A program made the translations under genes and the position numbers. Shown here one piece after another: positions 24,086-31,805 of a DNA stretch of 38,552 bases (the stretch's first letter is position 1; the number at the start of each line of letters is the position of its first letter). Location of the stretch: the NCBI GenBank assembly GCA_028288625.1, contig JAQBNI010000047.1, positions 1-38,552 on the forward strand. The letters run 5' to 3'. The DNA comes from Bacteroidota bacterium (GTDB taxonomy: Bacteria > Bacteroidota > Bacteroidia > Chitinophagales > JADIYW01). The notes beneath the pieces are model-generated. The model was not told the origin of the DNA, did not search any database, and saw only the letters and a list, made by a program, of their open reading frames with translations.

Positions 24086-24098
24086 CACTTTTGAATTT

Positions 24099-24995
24099 TT
24101 AGTAGATAATCGTATCTTTTAGAATGGTAAGAAAATTACTACCAGAAGAAGAGGTATAGCTGTGATCTGTACAACCGGAGATCCGGTTGAGACTGTCAGC
24201 AGTATAGCTAAAGTCATCCACTATAGTCCTTGAATAAGGTATAGAAGTATTGGTAAATTTTGAAGGCAGAAACCGTTGCTGTTTTCCAAAATTAAAAGGA
24301 ATATCTCCGGTTTGAAAAATAAAAAGCAATGTCTGATAAGGAACGATCTTGTTGCTATAAATAAAAGGTCTGCCAATTGAGAAAGTAGAATGTGCCTTTC
24401 CGGGAAATGTAAGTGCAGTTTGCTCTATAGATATATCAGCGCTAATTACCCATACGCTATCGTATACGGAATATGTATGCTCTACTATTTTATTTATATT
24501 ATCAGAACCATCATAAAAGAAATAGGCGTATAAAGTAGTGTCGCTTGAATTCTGTACTCGTGATTTTACAATATTATATAGATACCCGTTATTGTTGTAA
24601 TTAAATTGATAAACAGCACCAAATAAACTGTCAACAAGTCGTGTAACCCTGTTGTTTGCGTCCGTATAGTAACTTACTATATAATCAAGTCCATATGAAT
24701 AATGATTTTTTAATTGAAAAACATGACCCGGCAATGTAATGTAATTCATAGTGAAAGGCGGATAACTCCCAAATGGGTTTGCAAACATCCGTTGAAGTTT
24801 ATTTCTTGCCGGATCATAGTTTAATAAATATTCTAAAGAATCAATACGACCCGAATTCGAAATATAAGTAATTATGGCAGCAGGATTCGAAGAGTTCGAA
24901 GATCCGGTGGGTGGCGCATTCCGATTGTTCTTTTTGCAACCGGCTGCCAGGATAATTAAACAACACACAAAAAATCCAAAGCCTGTCCTTTTCAT
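24099..24995 (-). CDS. Lipoprotein of unknown function, RHS-like/DUF4595-like repeats
   Basis: A 298-residue lipoprotein (LAAGC, C20, followed by Lys-Lys), so probably at the cell surface or periplasmic side. The mature part has regular Tyr- and Asn-rich beta motifs such as YYTDANNRVTRLVDS, FNYNNNGYLYNI and FFYDGSDNINKI, with a final FSYTADSLNRISGC. This is the pattern of YD-like beta repeats found in DUF4595-type Bacteroidota lipoproteins. No catalytic motif was seen. It lies 82 bases after the epimerase gene on the same strand and might be co-transcribed, but nothing links it to polysaccharide synthesis. Confidence 0.78.
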   Translation of the reverse strand: MKRTGFGFFVCCLIILAAGCKKNNRNAPPTGSSNSSNPAAIITYISNSGRIDSLEYLLNYDPARNKLQRMFANPFGSYPPFTMNYITLPGHVFQLKNHYSYGLDYIVSYYTDANNRVTRLVDSLFGAVYQFNYNNNGYLYNIVKSRVQNSSDTTLYAYFFYDGSDNINKIVEHTYSVYDSVWVISADISIEQTALTFPGKAHSTFSIGRPFIYSNKIVPYQTLLFIFQTGDIPFNFGKQQRFLPSKFTNTSIPYSRTIVDDFSYTADSLNRISGCTDHSYTSSSGSNFLTILKDTIIY

Positions 24996-25077
24996 AATTT
25001 TAGTTTTTCATATAACGCATAGTTTTATCATTTATTTTAGTATAAATAATTTGAAATGTATTAAGAAAGAGAAAGGA

Positions 25078-26220
25078 TTATTTCATTAAGCCGCGACGCT
25101 TCATTTCTTTTAATGAATGTTCATACGTATCGCCCTTAATTTCCTGGCTGTTTACCCAATTGCAGAATTTCGCGATCCCGGTTTCAAAATCAATTTCTGC
25201 TTCGAAGGCTAATCTTTTTTTTATTAAGGAGAGGTCTGCAAAATTATGACGGATGTCACCCTTGCGATATTGCCCGGTAATTTCCAGGAGGATTTCTATA
25301 CCATAATTTTTCATCAAGGTTTGTGCAACAGATAAAACTGTTGTCGCTATTCCTGTGCCTACGTTAAAGGATTGAAAATTTGCTGCATCTTTTTCAATTC
25401 CCGCGATCGTTGCATTTAAGACATCATCAATAAAAACAAAATCACGGCTTTCTTTTCCGTCTTCAAAAATATTTATTGATTTTTTCTGCTTGATGCGTGT
25501 AGAAAAAATAGATAAGATTCCTGTGTAAGGATTTGAAAGGGATTGTCCCGGTCCGTAAACATTCTGGTAACGAAATGCCACACATGGAATATTCAGCGAC
25601 TTGCAACAGATCATCAGCGCTTGCTCCTGGTGATATTTTGTTAATCCATAAATGGAGTTTGGTTGAATTCTACTCGCTTCATCTGTAGCGCAAACTTCCA
25701 GCATTTCATTTTGATCAAGCGGGTTTCGCAAATCAAAAATGCCGTTTTCTAAATCACTTTCATTTCTTTCCGTTGGATAAAAGTATTGATTTAGTTTTGG
25801 CGAAAAATATTTTCCTTCACCATAGATTGCTCTTGAACTTGCAACGATAACTTTCTCTATGGAATGTTTTTCATTCGCCAGGTAATCGAGAAATATGGAG
25901 GTGCCCGTTACATTTACATTTGTGTAGCGTTGAATTTCGTACATGCTTTGCCCCGTGCCGGTTTCAGCTGCAAGATGTATAACTATTTGCTGATCTTTTA
26001 ACGCCTTCTTCCAGTCCATAGGATTGATCACATCTCCTTTTATAAAATTCACTTTATCTTTTATTGATTGATATAGCGGAGAAGTTGTTTCCGGATCTTC
26101 ACCGTGGATCTGTGGATGCAGGCAATCTAAAATTGTAATATTATAACCCTTCTTTAGTAATTGTAAAGAAAGATTAGAACCGATAAATCCTGCGCCGCCT
26201 GTAATTAATATATTTTTCAA
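25078..26220 (-). CDS. Extended SDR epimerase, dTDP-L-rhamnose 4-epimerase-like
   Basis: A 380-residue NAD-dependent epimerase/dehydratase. The Rossmann motif TGGAGFIGS lies at 7-15. LDCLHPQIHG (31-40) is a variant of the L-D-P-x-H-G loop typical of the dTDP-L-rhamnose 4-epimerase group. HLAAETGTGQSM lies at 82-93, Ser residues lie at 128-129 (ASSR) and the catalytic Tyr-Lys pair is YGLTK (191-195). The substrate-binding AFRYQNVYGPGQ and SRDFVFIDD segments are conserved. It should make a nucleotide-activated deoxyhexose for surface polysaccharide, consistent with the neighbouring GT2 and sulfotransferase genes. The assignment to 6-deoxy-L-talose synthesis is tentative; a UDP-glucose epimerase-like role is the alternative. 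Confidence 0.85.
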   Translation of the reverse strand: MKNILITGGAGFIGSNLSLQLLKKGYNITILDCLHPQIHGEDPETTSPLYQSIKDKVNFIKGDVINPMDWKKALKDQQIVIHLAAETGTGQSMYEIQRYTNVNVTGTSIFLDYLANEKHSIEKVIVASSRAIYGEGKYFSPKLNQYFYPTERNESDLENGIFDLRNPLDQNEMLEVCATDEASRIQPNSIYGLTKYHQEQALMICCKSLNIPCVAFRYQNVYGPGQSLSNPYTGILSIFSTRIKQKKSINIFEDGKESRDFVFIDDVLNATIAGIEKDAANFQSFNVGTGIATTVLSVAQTLMKNYGIEILLEITGQYRKGDIRHNFADLSLIKKRLAFEAEIDFETGIAKFCNWVNSQEIKGDTYEHSLKEMKRRGLMK

Positions 26221-26328
26221 ATGCTTACGGTTGAATAAGGTACAAAATAAGGGAAAAAATCTAAATGATCGATTAGAGATTTGTTAAGGTTAATCTGCTT
26301 ATAAAGTAAATGTCACTCCTGGTTGTCT

Positions 26329-26427
26329 GTCATCCTCGCGTAAGCGGGGATCTCATTCATGTTAGCAGTTCTTTTTTTTGTTATGGAATGCAAGATTCGT
26401 GAGATCCCCGATCAGGTCGGGGATGAC
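26329..26427. repeat. Head-to-head REP-like palindromic repeat pair
   Basis: Two short palindromic units face each other. The left (26329-26355) begins GTCATCC and ends GGGGATCTCA. The right (26400-26427) begins TGAGATCCCCG and ends GGGGATGAC. Each has an internal stem, CC(T/C)CGC...GCGGGG on the left and CCCCGA-TCAGG-TCGGGG on the right, and they pair with each other across a 44-base spacer. This is the layout of REP or BIME elements scattered in genomes by RAYT transposases. Its GC-rich sequence differs from the AT-rich surroundings. It lies between the epimerase and GT2 genes and may also act in transcript ending. Confidence 0.78.
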
Positions 26428-26435
26428 GATGTCCT

Positions 26436-27377
26436 TTATGCCCTCAGGATCATTTTAATAGTGTGCAGCAATGAAGTACGAAAAAATTTATTTGTGAGTA
26501 ATATTCTTTTACGGCTAAAACCCTGTGTGCTTTCTAACCGGATAAAATTTTTTAATGTTCCTGCATTTTTTTTCTCAATGCAATTGGATGTGCGATCCTG
26601 TAGTGCTCTTGCCTGGCTTACACGGATCTTAATAAAATATTCGTATTCTTTTTTAGAAAAAAAATTGGTTGCGAAGCGTTTCAGTTTATCTGAAATGGTA
26701 GTTTGCTTGCGCGTAACATTTTGCGCATGATTTCGAAGCAAAACAGTTTGCGATAAAATATGATCCCATTTCCCGCAGCTTGCAGCTAATAATGCGATCC
26801 AGTGATCGTGTAAAATAGCTTCCGATGGAACAGGTAAAGCGATATCGCGCATAGATCTGTTGATGACCATGGTGCAGCCGTGCGGAATATTTTGAATGAG
26901 CAGCCGGTTGAGTGTGAAGTAATCGGGATGCAAATGCAATTCATTCCAAAGTGATTCACTGATCAGCGTACCATTTTCATTTATCAGTTTCATATCAGAA
27001 AAAACAACGCATGGAATATTATTTTCATTGTTTTCTAAAGCAAAGATCTTATTCAACGAAATTTCTATTTTATTTTCCATCCAGATATCATCCTGATCGC
27101 AAAGAAATATATAATCGGCGTTGGAATGCGATAATAAAATTCCAAAGTTCTGCGCCGCGCCTACATTTTTATTTTCGTCTTTAAGAATATTGATCTTACC
27201 GGGGAAAGCTGTTTGATATTCAGTAATAATTTGTAAGGTATTATCTGTAGATCCATCATCTCTGACCAAAAGAAAAAAATCTGTATAAGTTTGGTTAAAT
27301 AAGCTATCAAGTTGCTGACGCAAAAATCTTTCTCCGTTGTAGGTTGCAAGTAATATATGAACGACAGGGTTTTTCAT
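26436..27377 (-). CDS. GT2-family glycosyltransferase (rhamnosyltransferase-like)
   Basis: A 313-residue GT-A glycosyltransferase. LLATYNGERFL (9-19), the donor loop VRDDGSTDNT (38-47), GAAQNFGILL (73-82) and the metal-binding CDQDDIW (93-99) place it with the rhamnosyl/RfbF-like group. LHDHWIALLAASCG, about 70 residues past the mid-point, is the conserved acceptor-side D-x-W motif. Its ATG overlaps the last base of the sulfotransferase gene (27377), so the two are translationally coupled. Pairing a sugar transferase with a sulfotransferase suggests a sulfated or modified surface glycan. Sugar specificity is inference. Confidence 0.9.
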   Translation of the reverse strand: MKNPVVHILLATYNGERFLRQQLDSLFNQTYTDFFLLVRDDGSTDNTLQIITEYQTAFPGKINILKDENKNVGAAQNFGILLSHSNADYIFLCDQDDIWMENKIEISLNKIFALENNENNIPCVVFSDMKLINENGTLISESLWNELHLHPDYFTLNRLLIQNIPHGCTMVINRSMRDIALPVPSEAILHDHWIALLAASCGKWDHILSQTVLLRNHAQNVTRKQTTISDKLKRFATNFFSKKEYEYFIKIRVSQARALQDRTSNCIEKKNAGTLKNFIRLESTQGFSRKRILLTNKFFRTSLLHTIKMILRA

Positions 27378-28222
27378 TACAAATTATTATAGCCCAATTG
27401 CTGCATTAGCGGCTTTGTTTTAAGTTCCTCATAAATCCGGTAATATTCTTTGTTTGGTAAGAACGCATACGCCCTTTCCCGTTTAATATTTTCAACCTGG
27501 TTACGCAATTCTTCTTCTGAAGGATTGAGCCCTGCGAACATAGCCAGGCTCCGAAGATGTTCAACAGGCTTTGTAAGAAAATCTTCGTATTTCACTTCCA
27601 TATAATTAAAATTATTTTTAAGCGAAAGTGCTTTTGAAACATATTCTTCCCAGAGATCATAACCGGCTTCAATAGTTGTTATCCGAAAATTCTCATGAAA
27701 GTTTTTGCTGACCAGGAAATCGCGTTTTAATTTCTTTTTCCAGTTCCATTCAAATTTATTTTTTAATTCAAGATCGCGCTCTATATAACTCGAAACAGAA
27801 TCAATTGGATTACGATAAATATGAATGATTTTCGGGTCAGAAAAAATTTCTTTCCAGAACTCAATGGTGAAAGTGTTCTTCGGATCCTTCCATCCATAGG
27901 GGAATCCAACATCTTTTATATTTTTAAAATCACTTGCAAACTTTCCTAAATACTGGGTTCTTTTTTTCGACTTCACAAAATATTCAAGCGATTCTATGAT
28001 TGTTTTCCTGCAAGACGGGTTTGTGTATCGAAGGTTATACGGTTTTTCAGCAGTGGCGGTATGAAGTTCAAAGATCCAGTTATTGATCTCCCAGAAAAAT
28101 AATGCTTCGTTATTGATTTCTTTTTCTGCACCCGCAAACAAGCCTAAATTTTCAAGCATTTTAGTGACCATCGTAGTGCCGCTGCGATGCATGCCTACTA
28201 TAATAACGGGCGGTTGATACAT
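27377..28222 (-). CDS. PAPS-dependent sulfotransferase family protein
   Basis: A 281-residue cytoplasmic sulfotransferase. The 5'-phosphosulfate loop GMHRSGTT lies at 10-17, and the 3'-phosphate-binding motif IYRNPIDSVSSY lies at 135-146 with R137 and S142. These are the two signatures of enzymes that use 3'-phosphoadenylyl sulfate. The remaining sequence is helical and ends with NKEYYRIYEEL. The acceptor is unknown; the coupled GT2 gene suggests a sugar. It starts divergently from an RluA-type gene, 43 bases apart. No PAPS-synthesis genes are in the window. Confidence 0.87.
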   Translation of the reverse strand: MYQPPVIIVGMHRSGTTMVTKMLENLGLFAGAEKEINNEALFFWEINNWIFELHTATAEKPYNLRYTNPSCRKTIIESLEYFVKSKKRTQYLGKFASDFKNIKDVGFPYGWKDPKNTFTIEFWKEIFSDPKIIHIYRNPIDSVSSYIERDLELKNKFEWNWKKKLKRDFLVSKNFHENFRITTIEAGYDLWEEYVSKALSLKNNFNYMEVKYEDFLTKPVEHLRSLAMFAGLNPSEEELRNQVENIKRERAYAFLPNKEYYRIYEELKTKPLMQQLGYNNL

Positions 28223-28245
28223 TATACGAATTTACTGTAACTTTG
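28214..28245 (+). promoter_or_regulatory. Promoter of the RluA-type gene
   Basis: TTG (28214-28216), a 21-base spacer and TAACTTTG (28238-28245), an exact TAnnTTTG match. It lies 20 bases before the start codon at 28266 and its upstream part overlaps the start of the divergent sulfotransferase gene. Confidence 0.7.
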
Positions 28246-28265
28246 CAAAAGTTTTTAATTTTCTG

Positions 28266-28958
28266 ATGAATAACCTTGAAATCCTTTACGAAGACAACCA
28301 TATTATAGCGGTAAATAAACATTCCGGCGATATTGTACAAAGCGATATCACGGGAGATAAACCCTTAGGCGATTTTGTAAAGGAATACATTAAAGAAAAA
28401 TACCAAAAGCCCGGCGATGTATTTTTAGGTGTGGCGCATCGTATTGACCGACCTGTAAGCGGCGTGGTTTTGTTTGCACGTACCAGCAAGGGATTGGTGC
28501 GATTAAACGAATTATTTAAAACTAAAGAAATTACCAAAACGTATTGGGCGGTTGTAAAAAATAAACCTGTTCCTGAACAAGGAACTTTAACACACTTTCA
28601 TATTAAGGATGAAAAATTAAGAAAAGCAAAACTATTTCCGAAGGAGATCACGGGTTCTAAAAAAGCGGTGCTGCATTATAAATTGCTGGCGAGTTCTGAT
28701 AATTATCATTTGCTGGAAGTGCAACTCGAAACAGGAAGGTTTCACCAGATACGGGCACAGCTTGCAAAGATGGGATCGCCGGTAAAGGGCGATATAAAAT
28801 ATGGCTTTGAACGGCAGAATGAAAACTCAAGAAGTATTCATTTACACGCACGAGAAATACAGTTCATCCATCCTGTAAAAAAAGAAACCATTACGATCAC
28901 CGCTCCTGTTCCGGATGATGTGATCTGGAAATATTTTGAAGAAACTCTGAATCAATAA
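28266..28958 (+). CDS. RluA-family RNA pseudouridine synthase
   Basis: A 230-residue enzyme that isomerises uridine to pseudouridine in rRNA or tRNA. The catalytic motif is HRIDRPVSGVVLFA (58-71) with Asp 61. RFHQIRAQLA near 158-167 is the other family motif. It starts directly with the catalytic-type domain (EILYEDNHIIAVNK) and lacks the N-terminal S4 domain present in RluC/RluD, so it is a short RluA-type enzyme. Target uridine unknown. It stands alone with its own promoter. Confidence 0.92.
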   Translation: MNNLEILYEDNHIIAVNKHSGDIVQSDITGDKPLGDFVKEYIKEKYQKPGDVFLGVAHRIDRPVSGVVLFARTSKGLVRLNELFKTKEITKTYWAVVKNKPVPEQGTLTHFHIKDEKLRKAKLFPKEITGSKKAVLHYKLLASSDNYHLLEVQLETGRFHQIRAQLAKMGSPVKGDIKYGFERQNENSRSIHLHAREIQFIHPVKKETITITAPVPDDVIWKYFEETLNQ

Positions 28959-29118
28959 CGATTTATCGAGTTCGTAGGGATAACACAAATGAATGGACGT
29001 TGTAAAGACAACTTTGCATCTACTTATTCTGCGACAAAACTATAATTTTCTTTGCACGGTTAAATAGATTATAGTATTTTGTGTTTTACATTAGAAGTCA
29101 ATACTTAAAAACAGGACA

Positions 29119-29496
29119 ATGAAAAAAATACTATATTCTATTGCAATGATCACCCTGGCAATGGCATGCAAAAAAACGGATAACAAGGATGCGATTAAGG
29201 GTTACTGGACAGGCACGGGATTGCCCAGCGGAACCACTGTTGCAGATTTTTTAGGTTTTCTCTATGATGGCAATGGCAATGTAAGAGCATATTCTTCCAA
29301 TTCAGATACGAATGCTGCTGTTAAAGCAAACGGAACATATTCAATAGGTACAGATTCTGTAAGAACATCTATTATTTCAGGATCTGCAATAACTCAATAT
29401 TCTGCAAGTCTCAACAGCGCGTCTACGCAAATGACCGGTACATTCAGAAGGACGACAATAAATTATCACGGCACTTATACGGTTACTAAGCAATAG
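29119..29496 (+). CDS. Small lipoprotein, lipocalin-like
   Basis: A 125-residue lipoprotein (LAMAC, C17, followed by Lys-Lys). The mature part begins AIKGYWTGTG and continues as regular strands, ending TGTFRRTTINYHGTYTVTK. This recalls the small lipocalin-like beta-barrels that start G-x-W. No catalytic residues were recognised. Its 3' end overlaps the convergent methyltransferase gene by 11 bases. Only AT-rich sequence lies upstream, with CTTTG-type boxes but no firm promoter. Function unknown. Confidence 0.75.
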   Translation: MKKILYSIAMITLAMACKKTDNKDAIKGYWTGTGLPSGTTVADFLGFLYDGNGNVRAYSSNSDTNAAVKANGTYSIGTDSVRTSIISGSAITQYSASLNSASTQMTGTFRRTTINYHGTYTVTKQ

Positions 29497-30274
29497 GCTT
29501 TTGGCGCTGACGCAAGGCTTCAAATAAAATGATAGCGGCAGTGTTGGATACGTTTAAAGAATCGTTTTTTCCCAGCATCGGGATGATAATATTTGCTGAA
29601 GAATTATTTTCCCAAAATTCATCTACGCCTGTGGATTCGGTACCTAAGACAATTGCAACCGGTTTTTTAAAATCACATTCGAGATAATTTTTTGCGCCTT
29701 TAAGTGAAGTAGTTAAAATGGAGATCCTATTTTCTTCCAAGAATTCCACGCATTCTTCCTTGGTACTTATAGCTATGTCAACAGTAAACAGGCATCCGAC
29801 GCTGCTGCGAACAACATTCGGATTATACATATCAGTTTGTATATCACAACAAACCACGCCATCAATTCCAGCAGCATCCGCAGTGCGCAATATTGCACCC
29901 AGATTTCCCGGCTTTTCAATACGGTCTAAAATAAGTAGGATCGGATTTTTTGATAATGCGAGAGAAGAGAGCTTCAGTTCTTTTTGTTTTGCGATGGCTA
30001 TCACACCCGATGTATTTCCACGATAAGAGATCTTATCAAAAACATCTTCAGAAACATCTATAATTTCTGCTGAAGATAAAAGGTCTGCAGGAAACTCAAA
30101 CCCTTTTCGGTACAAAATAGTTTCTATCTCATATCCGCTGTCCATCGCCATCTTCGTTTCCTTCCAGCCATCGATCACGAAAACATTTTCCTGTTTTCGC
30201 TCCCGCGATTTTTCCTGGAGATGGATAATTCTTTTTATAACCGGATTCTGAAACGACGATATGATCTTCATCAT
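29486..30274 (-). CDS. TrmH/SpoU-family RNA 2'-O-methyltransferase
   Basis: A 262-residue SPOUT enzyme that methylates a ribose 2'-OH in rRNA or tRNA using S-adenosylmethionine. The N-terminal substrate-binding part (VIDGWKETKMAM, about 33-44) is followed by the three SPOUT motifs. These are IEKPGNLGAILRTADA (about 118-133, motif 1), VLGTESTG (about 209-216, motif 2) and PMLGKNDSLNVSNTAAI (about 233-249, motif 3, knot). The exact RNA target cannot be told. Convergent overlap of 11 bases with the small lipoprotein gene. Confidence 0.93.
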   Translation of the reverse strand: MMKIISSFQNPVIKRIIHLQEKSRERKQENVFVIDGWKETKMAMDSGYEIETILYRKGFEFPADLLSSAEIIDVSEDVFDKISYRGNTSGVIAIAKQKELKLSSLALSKNPILLILDRIEKPGNLGAILRTADAAGIDGVVCCDIQTDMYNPNVVRSSVGCLFTVDIAISTKEECVEFLEENRISILTTSLKGAKNYLECDFKKPVAIVLGTESTGVDEFWENNSSANIIIPMLGKNDSLNVSNTAAIILFEALRQRQKPIA

Positions 30275-30330
30275 TACAAAAATGAGTAAATAATTTAGAA
30301 TATGCTACACCTCAATATAGAGGAAGAATC

Positions 30331-30499
30331 TTAACCACATAGAGACATAGTTATTTCCCTTAAAAAGATTTTTCTAAATAAGAAATCTATAGGAACACAA
30401 AGTAATTTATCGGAGATAAATTCTATGTTTAGCTACTTCTATCCGAATATAATAGGCTTTACCAATTAGCTTTTAATTTCTATGTTTCTATGTGGTTAA
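30331..30499. repeat. Foldback (MITE-like) palindromic element, 169 bases
   Basis: The outer ends TTAACCACATAGAGACATAG (30331-30350) and CTATGTTTCTATGTGGTTAA (30480-30499) are inverted repeats with one mismatch in 20. At the centre lies a perfect hairpin, AATTTATC-GGA-GATAAATT (30404-30422), so base and tip are both paired and nearly concentric. The arms between are poorly paired. It codes for nothing and lies just upstream of the tag gene. The shape is that of a short non-autonomous transposable element or a dispersed intergenic palindrome. Its copy number cannot be judged from this window. Confidence 0.72.
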
Positions 30500-30535
30500 T
30501 TATTATTGATGTAATTTGTTTTATAAATTTATTGC

Positions 30536-31114
30536 ATGGGTAATGTAAAAGAAGTGTGCCGTTGCAGTTGGTGCGTTGGCAAACCGCTGTATGAAAAATA
30601 CCACGACGAAGAATGGGGCGTGCCAGTCTGGGATGACCGCAAACAATTTGAATTCCTGGTGCTTGAAAGTGCACAGGCAGGATTAAGCTGGTGGACGGTA
30701 TTGCAAAAGCGAGAAAATTACCGCAAGCATTTTGCACAATTCGATCCGGCAAAAGTGGCAAAGTATAGTGAGAAGCATATTCAGAAAATGCTTGGCGATG
30801 CGGGATTAATAAGGAACCGGGCTAAGCTGGAATCTGCGGTTCATAATGCAAAATTATTTCTCGAGCTGCAGGCAAAACACGGAACATTCTGCAATTATAT
30901 CTGGAGTTTCGTTGATGGGAAACCTGTGGTAAATAAATGGAAAGAAATGAAACAGGTGCCCGCTACAACTGCGGTTTCCGAGAGCCTGGCGAAAGATATG
31001 AAACTGAAAGGATTTAAGTTTTTAGGTTCAACGGTGTTGTATGCGCATATGCAGGCAACAGGTCTGGTGAATGACCATGTACAAGGTTGTTTCAGGTATT
31101 CACAATGCAAGTGA
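30536..31114 (+). CDS. tag: DNA-3-methyladenine glycosylase I
   Basis: A 192-residue base-excision repair enzyme that removes 3-methyladenine from alkylated DNA. Signatures are CRCSWC (8-13, zinc ligand region), YHDEEWGVPV (22-31), FEFLVLESAQAGLSWWTVL (38-56, with the conserved E44) and the C-terminal LVNDHVQGCFR (about 175-185), which provides the last zinc ligands. Length is normal for Tag. The start codon follows the foldback element by 36 bases, so the promoter may lie inside that repeat. It ends back to back with the GNAT gene; the stop codons touch. Confidence 0.95.
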   Translation: MGNVKEVCRCSWCVGKPLYEKYHDEEWGVPVWDDRKQFEFLVLESAQAGLSWWTVLQKRENYRKHFAQFDPAKVAKYSEKHIQKMLGDAGLIRNRAKLESAVHNAKLFLELQAKHGTFCNYIWSFVDGKPVVNKWKEMKQVPATTAVSESLAKDMKLKGFKFLGSTVLYAHMQATGLVNDHVQGCFRYSQCK

Positions 31115-31690
31115 TCATTTTGTTTTTCTGGTATAGTCTTCCTTAGAAATTCCGTAGCGATATGTATCTACGATCTTGTTGTCGTAGGTCGTATAGTCTT
31201 TGTAAAATGCGCCCTCATATTTTAAACCTGCTTTCTCTACCACTTTAACGCTCGCGATATTCGTAGTTACAATTCTTGCAGAAACATGCCTGAGTTTCAG
31301 TTCTTCAAAACATATCTTTAATACGCGGTTCAAAGCTTCGGTGATCAAACCTTGTTTTTTAAAATCCTCATCAATAAAATAAGCTAATTCGCACTGTAAT
31401 AATTTCCAGTCGATATCTTTTACATTTAAATGACCAATGAGCTGATGGTTTTCTTTATTAAAGAGCAACAGGGCAAATGCTTTGTTTTTGTTCCAGTCAA
31501 ATATTTTTTGCTGCACGAAATCTTTGGTGGCATCCCTGTTTTCTGTAGCATACAATAATTTTGGAAAGCTATGTAAGAGACCCGGTTTATTTTTATGTAT
31601 AAGGTGAAATAAAGTGTCTGCATGCTTTAGTGCATAGGGTTGCAAATACATTCTTTCGGTTTCTATAATTCTCCTGTGAAGCTTTATCAT
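31115..31690 (-). CDS. GNAT acetyltransferase, RimJ/RimL-like
   Basis: A 191-residue N-acetyltransferase using acetyl-CoA. It starts with the RimJ/RimL-type ETERMYLQPY, has the strand HLIGHLNVKD pattern, and shows the CoA-binding motif A region around FKKQGLITEALNRVL (about 110-124, Q-G-x-x-T/x-E-A). The distal TTNIASVKVVEKAGLKYEG (about 142-160) is the conserved N-x-x-S-x-x-x-x-E-K-x-G-F/L signature. The substrate could be a ribosomal protein or a small molecule. Convergent with tag, no intergenic space. Confidence 0.88.
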   Translation of the reverse strand: MIKLHRRIIETERMYLQPYALKHADTLFHLIHKNKPGLLHSFPKLLYATENRDATKDFVQQKIFDWNKNKAFALLLFNKENHQLIGHLNVKDIDWKLLQCELAYFIDEDFKKQGLITEALNRVLKICFEELKLRHVSARIVTTNIASVKVVEKAGLKYEGAFYKDYTTYDNKIVDTYRYGISKEDYTRKTK

Positions 31691-31805
31691 CAGTTACAAT
31701 ATCGATTGCTATAATATCGTTGGGAAAAATGCTATATTTAAAAAGAGCATTTACGCAACAAGATAATAAATTCTGTTTGCTGACGGTCGATAAAAGATAT
31801 GTAAA

